This document shows, piece after piece, positions 15,897-24,156 of a DNA stretch of 64,000 nt. A program made the position numbers and the translations under genes. Source of the DNA: an uncultured Saccharospirillaceae bacterium (GTDB taxonomy: Bacteria; Pseudomonadota; Gammaproteobacteria; Pseudomonadales; Oceanobacteraceae). The stretch covers positions 1 through 64,000 of the forward strand of contig CANMOZ010000017.1 in assembly GCA_947499545.1 (NCBI GenBank), written 5' to 3'. Within the stretch, counting starts at the first letter, position 1. Each line of letters opens with the position of its first letter. The notes under the pieces are model-generated. The model ran no database searches, was not told the origin of the DNA, and saw only the letters and a program-made list of their open reading frames with translations.

Positions 15897-17102
15897 ATGT
15901 CAGACTTTCTGCATGGGGTGGAGGTGCTGGAACTGGATTCTGGGCCTCGACCTATTCGCATCTCCCCAACGGCTGTGATTGGTATCGTGGGCACTGCGCC
16001 CAACGCCGATGAAGCGGCCTTTCCATTAAACACCCCAACCTTGATTGCGGGTAGTCGTATTGAAGCCGCCAAGCTGGATTTAACGGATCAAAAACAAGGT
16101 ACTTTACCTAGTGCCCTCGACGGCATTTTCGATCAAACCGGCGCGGTGGTGATTGTGGTTCGAGTCGCCGAAGGGGAAAACGACTCTGAAACCCTGGCCA
16201 ATGTGATTGGTGGCGTAAATGCAGAGACCGGTGCTTATGAAGGGGTGCAAGCATTATTGGGTGCCCAATCCGTGGTGGGTTTTTCACCTCGCCTTTTAAT
16301 TGCACCTGGCTTTACGCACCAACGCCCAGAAGATGCTGACAACCCCGGCAGTTATTTCGCTAATCCAGTTGTGGCTGAATTACAGGGTATTGCCGATCGA
16401 TTACGGGCCGTCATCATTGCCGATGGCCCCAACACCAAAGACCCAGCGGCGATTGGATACGCCGGTGATTTTGGTTCTCCCCGCGTTTATCTCGTTGACC
16501 CTTGGGTAAAAGTCTTAGGCCCTGATGGCAGCCTTGTGGATGAACCGCCGTCTTCTCGAGTGGCTGGAGTCATTGCACGCATGGACAGTGCCAGAGGGTT
16601 TTGGTGGTCACCGTCGAATCAAAACATTTTCGGCATTGTCGGCACCTCAAGGCCCGTTGATTTTAAAATGGGGGACCGCAGTTGCCGTGCAAATATGCTG
16701 AACGCCAAAAACGTCGCCACCATTATTCGTGAAGACGGGTTTAGGCTTTGGGGCAACCGCAGTCTTTCGAGTGATCCTAAGTGGGCTTTCCTTTGTCAAC
16801 GTCGCACGGCTGATGTGATCAACGATGCATTACAGGCTTCGCATCTGTGGGCAGTGGATCGGCCTATCACCAAAACCTATTACCAAGATGTCACCGAAGG
16901 CGTGAACAACTTTTTATCTCAGTTAAAAGCACGCGGTGCCATTCTGGGTGGTCAATGTTGGGCGCCTGCTGAATTAAATACACCCACCGACATTGCTGAC
17001 GGCAAAGCCACCTTTGACTTTGATTTTACTTCGCCGTCGCCTGCCGAACACATCACCTTTCGTAGCCGCATGGTTAACGACTATTTAGAGGAAATCGTCT
17101 GA
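15897..17102 (+). CDS. Tail sheath protein FI
   Basis: This 401-residue protein is a P2 FI-type contractile sheath subunit. Typical segments are FLHGVEVLELDSGPRPI at the start, AVIGIVGTAP, the central SPSNQNIFGIVG and the C-terminal FDFDFTSPSPAEHITFRSRM. The length is normal. The start overlaps the tube gene context by one shared base at the end (TGATG), showing coupling to FII. Confidence 0.95.
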   Translation: MSDFLHGVEVLELDSGPRPIRISPTAVIGIVGTAPNADEAAFPLNTPTLIAGSRIEAAKLDLTDQKQGTLPSALDGIFDQTGAVVIVVRVAEGENDSETLANVIGGVNAETGAYEGVQALLGAQSVVGFSPRLLIAPGFTHQRPEDADNPGSYFANPVVAELQGIADRLRAVIIADGPNTKDPAAIGYAGDFGSPRVYLVDPWVKVLGPDGSLVDEPPSSRVAGVIARMDSARGFWWSPSNQNIFGIVGTSRPVDFKMGDRSCRANMLNAKNVATIIREDGFRLWGNRSLSSDPKWAFLCQRRTADVINDALQASHLWAVDRPITKTYYQDVTEGVNNFLSQLKARGAILGGQCWAPAELNTPTDIADGKATFDFDFTSPSPAEHITFRSRMVNDYLEEIV

Positions 17103-17599
17103 TGAATCGCCGTGTTTTGAAAAACTTCACACTCTCAGTAGACGGTCATGGCCAAGCGGGAAGACTTGAGGAATACACCCCACCCGAGTTTGCAAAAATC
17201 ACCGAAGATTTTAGAGCCGGTGGGATGGACATCGCGGTGCCCGTTGAGTTGGGCATGGAACCCATGGAAGTCACCTTTAAATTATTCGATTACAACAAGA
17301 CCTTATTAACTCGCTTTAAAGACAAGTCGATTCCACTCGTTGCGAGAGGTGGAGTAGAAGACAGTGCTACTGGGGAAGTCATCGCCGTCACTCAAACCAT
17401 GCGTGGCATGATCACCAAGATCGGATCAGGTACGTGGAAACCCAATGATAAAACCCTGTTGGAAGTCACTGCCAAACTGACAGCCTTTAAAGAAGAGCAC
17501 GACGGTGAAGTGGTGATTGAGATCGACGCCGAAAACATGATTCGTAACATCGACGGGCAAGACGTACTGATGGGTGTGCGTGAAGCTTTGAAACTTTAA
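17102..17599 (+). CDS. Tail tube protein FII
   Basis: This 165-residue protein is a P2 FII-type tail tube subunit. It begins NRRVLKNFTLSVDGHGQAG and ends IRNIDGQDVLMGVREAL, both close to the family pattern. It polymerises around the tape measure inside the sheath. The start is coupled to the stop of the sheath gene. Confidence 0.95.
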   Translation: MNRRVLKNFTLSVDGHGQAGRLEEYTPPEFAKITEDFRAGGMDIAVPVELGMEPMEVTFKLFDYNKTLLTRFKDKSIPLVARGGVEDSATGEVIAVTQTMRGMITKIGSGTWKPNDKTLLEVTAKLTAFKEEHDGEVVIEIDAENMIRNIDGQDVLMGVREALKL

Positions 17600-17636
17600 T
17601 TTTGTAACGCTAATAAACAACAAGGAAATTTAAAAC

Positions 17637-17909
17637 ATGAAACGCATTCAGCTTTCTAAAGCTTACACACTCGGAAATCAAGAACGCGACTATGTCGAAA
17701 TGCGTGAACCCTGTGTGCGCGACAATTTAAACGTTAGCAAAATCAAAGACGAAGAAAAGCGAGAAATCACACTCTTAGCGAATCTTTGCAATGTGACGAA
17801 CGATGAACTCGAAAACCTTTCATTGGGTGATTACGGGAGGCTGACCCAAGCTTTTTTGGGGTTTATTGGTTTGCCGCAACCGAGCTTAGAACAGCCATCC
17901 TTGCACTAG
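17637..17909 (+). CDS. Tail assembly chaperone gpE
   Basis: This 90-residue protein is the unshifted product of the P2 E/E' type gene that precedes the tape measure gene. CAAGGAAA stands before the ATG. It would bind the tape measure during tail assembly. Near its end is the slippery heptamer T_TTT_TTG at 17852-17858, in the correct register (GCT TTT TTG). The zero-frame product ends soon after. Confidence 0.85.
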   Translation: MKRIQLSKAYTLGNQERDYVEMREPCVRDNLNVSKIKDEEKREITLLANLCNVTNDELENLSLGDYGRLTQAFLGFIGLPQPSLEQPSLH

Positions 17910-18004
17910 CCAGCCACACCCATTGGTCGCTGGACGAATTAAAAAACCTCAGTTTAAGCGAGCTTCTCTTTTGGCTCGAAGGACTCCCGAAGCATGGCGA
18001 CTAA
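17637..18004 (+). CDS. Tail assembly chaperone gpE+E' (-1 frameshift product)
   Basis: Slipping back one base at T_TTT_TTG (17852-17858) reads on as FGVYWFAATELRTAIL and ends LLFWLEGLPKHGD at 18004. The extension resembles the P2 E' part, including the WSLDEL helix and a stop that overlaps the tape measure start by 11 bases. The site, register and position match the conserved frameshift of P2-like phages, so I annotate it as programmed. Confidence 0.85.
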
Positions 18005-20039
18005 ACAACGCTTAAGCACCCTCATCACCATTGGGGGTGCACTCCAATCCAGTTTTAAAAACACGCTTGGATCAACTCAAAAACAGCTTAAGGGTGTTGG
18101 TGCTTCCATTCGTGAATTAAACCAACGTCAACAACGTTTAGGCAAAGTCGCTGCTCATTGGGAAAAGATGGGTCGCGACGCTTCGAAGTATCACCGCGAA
18201 ATCAATCGTGTCAATCGTGAGTTAAAACGACAACAGCGAATTAAAAGCACGTTAAAATCATTAGAAACGAATAAAGCCAACCGTAAAGAAAAACGCGGCC
18301 AGTTGTTTGATGCAGTGGCATTAGGTTCTGTGTTTACCGCGCCTATTATGGCAGCGGCTAATTTTGAGCAAGCCATGGCAAAAGTTGGTGCTATTAGCCG
18401 GGCAAGCGATTCTGATTTGAAAAAGATGACCTCAACGGCAAGGGAGCTGGGCGCCAAAACGAATTGGTCTGCTACTGAAGCGGCTGAGGGGATGCAATAC
18501 CTTTCAATGGCCGGGTTTTCTGCACAAGAAACCGTGACCAGCATGCCCGGGATGTTGAACCTTGCGAGTGCCGGCCATATCGATTTAGGTCAAGCAGCCG
18601 ACATTGCCTCAAACATTTTAAGCGGTTTTAATTTAGAAGCCGGTGAGATGGGTCGCTTAGGTGATGTGCTTACGAATACTTTTACCAGCTCCAACACCAA
18701 CCTATCCATGCTCGGTGAAACCATGAAGTACGTGGCACCTGTAGCAGCATCGACCGGTGTGGGTTTAGAACAAGCGGCTGCTATGGCCGGTAAGTTAGGT
18801 GACAGTGGTATCCAAGCCAGTCAAGCGGGTACTGCATTGCGGGCAATCATCAACAGACTTGCGGCTCCCACCAATGACTCTGCACAGGTCTTTGAGCAAC
18901 TCGGAATCAAAACCCAAGACGCTAATGGCAATCTGAGAAATGTTTCTGACATTCTGAAAGATTTAAACCAAGCCATGTCAGGGTTTGGTTCTGCAACCCG
19001 AGCGGAAATGACCAGCACCGTGTTTGGATTGGAAGCCGCCAGTGCTGCAACGGTGTTATTGAAACATGCAGGTTCTGGTTCACTGCAAGCCTATACCGAA
19101 AAGCTAAAAGAAAGCGGCAGCGCTGCAAGAGTGGCCAAAGAACAAAACGATACTTTTTTCGGAGCCACTAAACGATTGGGTTCTGCGCTGGAATCTGCAG
19201 GCATTACCATCGGTATGATTCTATTGCCGCCCTTAGCCACGGCTGCAGAGCACACCGCTCTTTTGATCGGCAAAGTCGTTGAAGCCTCTTCTGAATACCC
19301 AGCCCTAACGAAAGTCGTTGTGGGTGTCACTTTTGGGTTGATCGGTTTTAAGATCGCGGCAATTGCCGGTGGTTATGCGATGACTTTTTTCAAAGGGGCT
19401 CTGTTAAAAACCATTCTCGTTTCACAACGAGTGCTGGGTGCAATGAAGTTAATGGCACTTGGGATTCGAGCAGTCGGATTAGCACTTGCCACCAATCCCA
19501 TTGGCATTGCGATCAGTGCAATCGGTTTAGCGGCCACAGCTTTAATTGCTTATTGGCAACCGGCTAGAGAGTTCTTCCTCACGATGTGGGATGCCATCTC
19601 AGAAAAGTGGGCACCAATCGGAAGCTGGTTCAAAGGCATCTGGGACAACGTTTACGACGCTTGCAAACCCTTCTTTGATTGGTTCAGTGAGAAGATCAAC
19701 TTTGTGGGGGATGCTTATCAGGAATTAAAACAACTTTTTGGGTTTGGGGATGACGAAGAACAAATAGCCGTACAACCTGGTAAAATTTTAGCGGCGAGAG
19801 AAAACCAAACCTCAAGCAATGAAAGCCTGGGTTTACCTTCATCGCTGCCACCAGTTGCATCAAAATCAAACCAGTCAGTGCAACAAAACACCATTAACCA
19901 TTCGCCGACGAACAACATCACCATTAACCAACAACCTGGCCAAAGCGCCCAAGACCTCATCGATGAAATGGAACGGCGCCAACGGGAAAAACAAGATCGT
20001 GCACTTTACGATTTAGGGGATTTGAATGTTGGAGTTTAA
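17994..20039 (+). CDS. Tail tape measure protein
   Basis: This 681-residue protein sets tail length. Residues 20-100 are a basic coiled coil. The TP901-type tape measure core spans about 110-350 (FEQAMAKVGAISRASD, TARELGAKTNWSATEAAEGM). Hydrophobic segments at about 400-525 include VVVGVTFGLIGFKIAAIAGG and IGIAISAIGLAATALIAYW. The C-terminus is polar and Gln/Asn-rich. At 681 residues it predicts a fairly short tail. It overlaps gpE' and gpU. Confidence 0.92.
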   Translation: MATKQRLSTLITIGGALQSSFKNTLGSTQKQLKGVGASIRELNQRQQRLGKVAAHWEKMGRDASKYHREINRVNRELKRQQRIKSTLKSLETNKANRKEKRGQLFDAVALGSVFTAPIMAAANFEQAMAKVGAISRASDSDLKKMTSTARELGAKTNWSATEAAEGMQYLSMAGFSAQETVTSMPGMLNLASAGHIDLGQAADIASNILSGFNLEAGEMGRLGDVLTNTFTSSNTNLSMLGETMKYVAPVAASTGVGLEQAAAMAGKLGDSGIQASQAGTALRAIINRLAAPTNDSAQVFEQLGIKTQDANGNLRNVSDILKDLNQAMSGFGSATRAEMTSTVFGLEAASAATVLLKHAGSGSLQAYTEKLKESGSAARVAKEQNDTFFGATKRLGSALESAGITIGMILLPPLATAAEHTALLIGKVVEASSEYPALTKVVVGVTFGLIGFKIAAIAGGYAMTFFKGALLKTILVSQRVLGAMKLMALGIRAVGLALATNPIGIAISAIGLAATALIAYWQPAREFFLTMWDAISEKWAPIGSWFKGIWDNVYDACKPFFDWFSEKINFVGDAYQELKQLFGFGDDEEQIAVQPGKILAARENQTSSNESLGLPSSLPPVASKSNQSVQQNTINHSPTNNITINQQPGQSAQDLIDEMERRQREKQDRALYDLGDLNVGV

Positions 20040-20463
20040 CGCGCGTTTCAATCCCAACTCGCCGTATTTCATCGACGTTGCCTTTGTGATGATGCAGCTC
20101 GGTGAGTTTCAGTTTTCCATTGCGTCGGCGGCTTATCAAAGTTTGCAGCGCAAAACCCAGTACGCCTGGCAAAGCCAAGATCGACTCAACAATCACAGTG
20201 CCTGGCAGTACACCGCAAAACCTCAAGAGAGCTTGCAGCTTGATGGGGTGATCTATCCCCAACACAAAGGAGGGGCGCGCCAGATTGAAACCCTACGCGA
20301 GCAGGCGGCTTTGGGTGAACCACTTATTCTGGTCGACGGTATGGGCTTGGTGCACGGCCAGTGGGTCATCCTCTCAGTCGAAGAAACCCAAAGCACCTTT
20401 AATCCCATTGGCATGCCGCTCAAGCAAACCTTCAAGCTGGAATTAAAACGTTATGGAGACTGA
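20026..20463 (+). CDS. Tail protein U
   Basis: This 145-residue protein is a P2 gpU homologue. It shows FMMQLGEF-like opening (VMMQLGEFQFSIASAAYQSL), YAWQSQDRL and the WVILSVEETQSTF segment. P2 gpU is needed for tail completion. It overlaps tape measure by 14 bases and gpX by 11. Confidence 0.9.
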   Translation: MLEFNARFNPNSPYFIDVAFVMMQLGEFQFSIASAAYQSLQRKTQYAWQSQDRLNNHSAWQYTAKPQESLQLDGVIYPQHKGGARQIETLREQAALGEPLILVDGMGLVHGQWVILSVEETQSTFNPIGMPLKQTFKLELKRYGD

Positions 20464-20665
20464 GGAATACACATGCATTCAAGGCGACGTGCTCGACCAA
20501 GTGATTTTAAACCACTACGGGCAATGCTCGGGTGAGCTGCTGCTACAAGTGATGCGGCTCAACACCCACTTGTTAGCACTCGATGTTCTGCCACTGGGCA
20601 CCAAGGTCAAACTGCCCAAGCTGGAAATCTCTAATGTGATCGAAGAGGAACAGCTATGGGATTGA
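20453..20665 (+). CDS. Tail protein X (LysM-like)
   Basis: This 70-residue protein is a P2 gpX homologue with the short LysM-like pattern: YTCIQGDVLDQVILNHYG at the start and LPLGTKVKLPKLE near the end. It is part of the baseplate hub. It overlaps gpU and gpD. Confidence 0.88.
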   Translation: METEEYTCIQGDVLDQVILNHYGQCSGELLLQVMRLNTHLLALDVLPLGTKVKLPKLEISNVIEEEQLWD

Positions 20666-21654
20666 AGCCTGCTTTTGAGATCACTGCCAACGATAAAGAC
20701 ATCACCGAAGCGATTCAGAAGCGATTAATTAGTTTGCGAGTCACGGATCAATCAGGATGGGAGTCGGACGCCTTGGAAATTGTGCTCGATGACTCTGACC
20801 CGTTAAAGTCTCTTGCACTTCCAACCACAGGCGCCGAGCTTCAATTAAAACTAGGATATGAAAACGCACTTTTCAAAATGGGTCTGTTTGTTGTGGATGC
20901 CTTGGAGGTATCAGGCCCGCCTACAAAAGTCCTCATATCCTCCAAGGCAGCTCCACAAGACAATACCCGGCTTGGTAAAAGCAGTATGCGTACCCAAAAA
21001 AACCGTTCTTGGGAAACCGGCACAACATTACAAACCCTAGCCAGCCAGATTGCCAATGAGCATGGGTTAGAACCTGCGGTGGGGCAGACCCTCAAAGACT
21101 TATCGCTGCCCCACATCGACCAGATCAACGAGTCGGATATTAATCTGCTCACACGTATCGCCAAAGATTACGACGCTCTGGTAAAACCCGTCGCTGGGAA
21201 ACTGGTTGTCACCAAACGAGCAGAATCCAAAAGTACTCGAGGCCAAGACCTCAAACCCATCCCCCTACAAGGTTCTGAGATTACTAACTGGCGTCTCAAC
21301 ATCCGAAAGCGAGAACCGGCTGCTTCTGTTGTTGCCGTTTACCGAGACCTTGAACAAGCCAAAGACGTTGAAGTGATCATCGGCGATGGTGAACCCGTAA
21401 GACGACTCAAGCACCAATATGCTGACGAAGCCAGTGCAAAAGAAGCCGCCCAAGCGGAACTCGATAAAGGGCAAAGATCAGAGCGAACCCTATCGATTAG
21501 CCTACCTGGCCGGGCCAATATCCGAGCAGAACGGAAGCTAATAATAGAAGGAGTCAGAAACCACGTTGACGGTGAGTGGCTAGTCACTCAGGTCGAGCAT
21601 AGTCTTGAGAGGGGTGGGTTTAAAACGAGCTTGGTTTCTGAGTACGTTGTTTGA
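20656..21654 (+). CDS. Baseplate hub / late control protein D
   Basis: This 332-residue protein is a P2 gpD-type hub protein, related to T4 gp27. Characteristic segments are LISLRVTDQSGWESDALEI near the start, VDALEVSGPP, SWETGTTLQTLASQIANEHG and the C-terminal VTQVEHSLERGGFKTSLV. It is the last phage gene before the right edge. The position matches the end of the P2 tail operon. Confidence 0.93.
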   Translation: MGLKPAFEITANDKDITEAIQKRLISLRVTDQSGWESDALEIVLDDSDPLKSLALPTTGAELQLKLGYENALFKMGLFVVDALEVSGPPTKVLISSKAAPQDNTRLGKSSMRTQKNRSWETGTTLQTLASQIANEHGLEPAVGQTLKDLSLPHIDQINESDINLLTRIAKDYDALVKPVAGKLVVTKRAESKSTRGQDLKPIPLQGSEITNWRLNIRKREPAASVVAVYRDLEQAKDVEVIIGDGEPVRRLKHQYADEASAKEAAQAELDKGQRSERTLSISLPGRANIRAERKLIIEGVRNHVDGEWLVTQVEHSLERGGFKTSLVSEYVV

Positions 21655-21678
21655 TGGTTGTTGTGCAGCTCTAATTAA

Positions 21679-21699
21679 TGTGTACAAGTATGTGTACAA
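21679..21699. other. Candidate right attachment region (attR)
   Basis: Two copies of TGTGTACAA separated by three bases lie between the gpD gene and the truncated solute-binding gene. The central TGTACA is itself palindromic. The left prophage end is outside the window, so the core cannot be confirmed. Confidence 0.3.
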
Positions 21700-21749
21700 A
21701 CTAGTTGAGTGACTTCTAAAAAATGCTTTAAAAACAGTAAGATAATTCT

Positions 21750-22187
21750 CTATATGTAGTCATAACCACGGACTTTGCCGATGACGATGTTTTCCATCTG
21801 TGTCCAAGAGAAAGATTTCATGCTGTTGGTTGTTTTGACGTAGGCAGACAAGGGGTAAAAACTGGTTGGTGTGGATGGGTGTATGTACTCGGGTAAAGAA
21901 GCGTTATCAATAATAGCGTCGAACTCTCCCGCTTTAACGCCGTGTTCACATCGAACCCAGGGGATTTCAATAAAATTTGGGACTATTTTTAAGCGTCTAA
22001 ACACCTCGGTGTAGATGTCAATGGATATTCCTTTTACCAGCCGGCCATCGTCACTTGCTTCTGTAAAAGGTGGCCAAGAAACGCCGCATATCTTTAAGCT
22101 TTCAGGTTCGTTTGTCTCGGTTTGTTCATCGCAGTAGGCTGATGTGCTGATGCAAAACACAATGATCATCAGAACGCGGGGCATCAT
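21750..22187 (-). pseudogene. Family-3 solute-binding protein, 3' end missing
   Basis: This gene encodes a signal peptide (MMPRVLMIIVFCISTSAYC) and the first lobe of a periplasmic SBP_bac_3 domain (ICGVSWPPFTEASDDG, AGEFDAIIDNASLP). It ends after GKVRGYDYI, the point where the family normally crosses to the second lobe, about 100 residues short. ATG 22187 is preferred over GTG 22196 because GAAGG lies eight bases before it. The break faces the prophage edge, so prophage insertion or a linked deletion probably removed the 3' part. Confidence 0.75.
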
Positions 22188-22385
22188 ATTGGCCACCTTC
22201 TTTACTTGGCTATCTGTTTAACACTCGCAGAAAAGCTGCATTTGTCCAATGATAAGTGCTTACCATGAAAAGGCGTTACGTAAGTGGCTTTGACAAACGT
22301 ACGATTTTGGCAAATAGTCGGGTTGAGTGTTTTCAGGTTTTAGTGGGCAAGGAGTAACCCACAAATACCCAGATAGGAGGTTGTC

Positions 22386-23177
22386 ATGAAATCGACTCAG
22401 TACAGCGCCAAAGAAGCAGATGAAAGCGGTCGAATTCCCTTTGAGGATAGTGAGAATGCTATTTGGAATAAGCTCATTACTCGCCAAGCTAAGCATCTGC
22501 CTGGGAGGGCTTGTGATGAATATATGGAGGGATTGACGAGGTTAAGTCTGCCTACGGATAGGATTCCTCAATTGAACGAAGTTTCTGAAGCCTTATTAGA
22601 CACCACTGGCTGGAAGGTGGCGCAAGTACCCGCACTGATTTCATTTGATAAGTTTTTTAAATTGTTGAGTGAGCGCCAATTTCCTGTGGCGACTTTCATT
22701 CGTACTTGGGACGACCTTGATTATCTGCAAGAACCTGACATTTTTCATGAGATTTTTGGGCATTGCCCCTTGTTAACCAATCAAGCTTTTGCAGACTTTA
22801 CTGAGTTGTATGGGCGTTTAGGGGTGGCAGCTTCTAAAGAAGATAGGGTGTATTTGGCAAGATTGTATTGGTTCACTGTTGAATTTGGCTTGGTTCAAAC
22901 AGCATCTGGTATGAGAATTTATGGAGGTGGCATATTGTCATCCCCTGGTGAAACGCAATACGCATTGGATAGCCCTGATGCCGAACGGCAGCCCTTTGAC
23001 TTGCTTAATGTTCTGAGAACACCCTACCGAATTGATATTATGCAACCCATTTATTTTGTGTTGGATCGAGTAGAGCAGCTGTTTGACATAGCCAATATGG
23101 ACATCATGAAGGCAATACAAGAAGCAAAGCAGGCGGGATTGTTTGAGCCGAAATTTCCAGCTAAAGAAGCGAGTTAA
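22386..23177 (+). CDS. phhA: Phenylalanine 4-monooxygenase
   Basis: This 263-residue cytosolic enzyme hydroxylates phenylalanine to tyrosine with tetrahydropterin, O2 and non-heme iron. The iron-binding HEIFGH motif (two His) and the downstream Glu in YWFTVEFGLV are present, as is RTPYRIDIMQP. Length fits the short bacterial form without a regulatory ACT domain. A strong AGGAGG precedes the ATG. No phhB pterin dehydratase gene follows. It is monocistronic. Confidence 0.95.
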   Translation: MKSTQYSAKEADESGRIPFEDSENAIWNKLITRQAKHLPGRACDEYMEGLTRLSLPTDRIPQLNEVSEALLDTTGWKVAQVPALISFDKFFKLLSERQFPVATFIRTWDDLDYLQEPDIFHEIFGHCPLLTNQAFADFTELYGRLGVAASKEDRVYLARLYWFTVEFGLVQTASGMRIYGGGILSSPGETQYALDSPDAERQPFDLLNVLRTPYRIDIMQPIYFVLDRVEQLFDIANMDIMKAIQEAKQAGLFEPKFPAKEAS

Positions 23178-23196
23178 GCCGCTAGGAAAGCGGTTT
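23176..23196 (+). terminator. Weak hairpin after phhA
   Basis: AAGCCGCT / AGCGGTTT with loop AGGAA forms an 8-bp stem containing one G-T pair, directly at the phhA stop. The following T tract is only three bases, so termination may be partial. Confidence 0.45.
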
Positions 23197-23432
23197 AAGT
23201 GATTGCTTGTTAGCAGTTATCTTAAATTAAGAAAGCCATACTTGATTGATATAGATGAATCAATCGATTTTGATCATGTTAGTAAAATGGCTTTGGTGAG
23301 TTGTAAGGAAGTTGAGGACTTGAACAAGCAGATGTTTATTTGTGGAAAGAAGATACTTTCTTAACGTTATGTCATATTGGGCTGTAATTTGTTGTTGCTA
23401 AATTTAGATTGTTTGATTCGTCCTTTATTAGT

Positions 23433-23978
23433 CTAAAACCCCACCCCAAACCCTAGATTGTGGGTTTCTAATGAGGGATTGTGAGAGTAACGATCCCCAT
23501 TGGAGATATGCTGCCATATATAATCTATATATAAGTTTGGGGTGAGCTGGCCTTTAACTCCAACTCCATAGGAGGCTTGTATTGGGCCTCCATAATGCTT
23601 TCTACCAAAGTCATATTGCGTTAACCAGTGAATTTTCCCGTGGCCAGTTAGGCTAAAAATATTATTTGTTCCCATTATAGGGATAGTAAAAATGGGCCCC
23701 AAGCTGTAGGAATACGCTTTTTCGGCGGCGACTTCAAGTTGAGTGATACCCGCCTCGATACCTGGGATGAGTAGCCCTATATTCAGTGTTTCAAAACTGT
23801 ATCTCAGATAAAAGTCACGCGTTTCTATGGAAACGTTTTGGTGGGTAGAGGGTGTCCCTAGTCTGAGTCCTAGGTTATGTGAAAGTGGGCGATCTGATGC
23901 AGAGTCGGCAATGACAAAAGGACTGAGAGTAAGCCAAGCCAGAAATAAGATCGGCTTTATTGGTTTTAGCTGTTTCAT
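23433..23978 (-). CDS. PagL-like lipid A 3-O-deacylase
   Basis: This protein of about 181 residues has a signal peptide (MKQLKPIKPILFLAWLTLSP) and an eight-stranded barrel pattern with alternating residues. The C-terminal WQHISNGDRYSHNPSLETHN matches the conserved His-Ser-Asn active region of PagL / acyloxyacyl hydrolase-type outer-membrane deacylases, and the chain ends in a hydrophobic Phe as outer-membrane proteins do. It would trim the 3-position acyl chain of lipid A. I use ATG 23978; an upstream ATG at 24107 would add 43 residues that do not look like a signal peptide. The ribosome site is weak. Confidence 0.75.
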   Translation of the reverse strand: MKQLKPIKPILFLAWLTLSPFVIADSASDRPLSHNLGLRLGTPSTHQNVSIETRDFYLRYSFETLNIGLLIPGIEAGITQLEVAAEKAYSYSLGPIFTIPIMGTNNIFSLTGHGKIHWLTQYDFGRKHYGGPIQASYGVGVKGQLTPNLYIDYIWQHISNGDRYSHNPSLETHNLGFGVGF

Positions 23979-24156
23979 AAAGTGACTAAAGAGGGCTGAG
24001 AGAACCTGTAAAGTGTAGGTGGCATTTGCAAGTTGAATAAGTTCAATAATGACAATCGCTTTGAGTCTATCTGGATATAGGCTAGTTATATTGAGGGCTT
24101 GACGCATTTTGCATAAATAAGAAAGAATGGGTTTTTCGTTCGGAAAGGATAAACCG

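Larger units (their letters stand above)
1..21740 (+). mobile_element. Prophage, right part (lambda-type head, P2-type tail)
   Basis: A continuous block of phage structural genes starts before the window and ends about 90 bases after the gpD-like gene. The order is terminase small and large subunits, head-tail protein, portal, protease-capsid, connectors, then the P2 tail order V-W-J-I-fibre-FI-FII-E-T-U-X-D. Most genes overlap by four bases, as in phage operons. Integrase, repressor, replication and lysis genes are absent here and would lie to the left. The right edge is set by the truncated solute-binding gene that begins at 21,750. A portal frameshift and an IS insertion suggest the element may be defective. 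The exact edge is inferred. Confidence 0.9.

Noticed and set aside
18191-19330. Minus-strand frames within the tape measure gene
   Set aside because: They are shadows of a well-supported phage gene and show no domain patterns.
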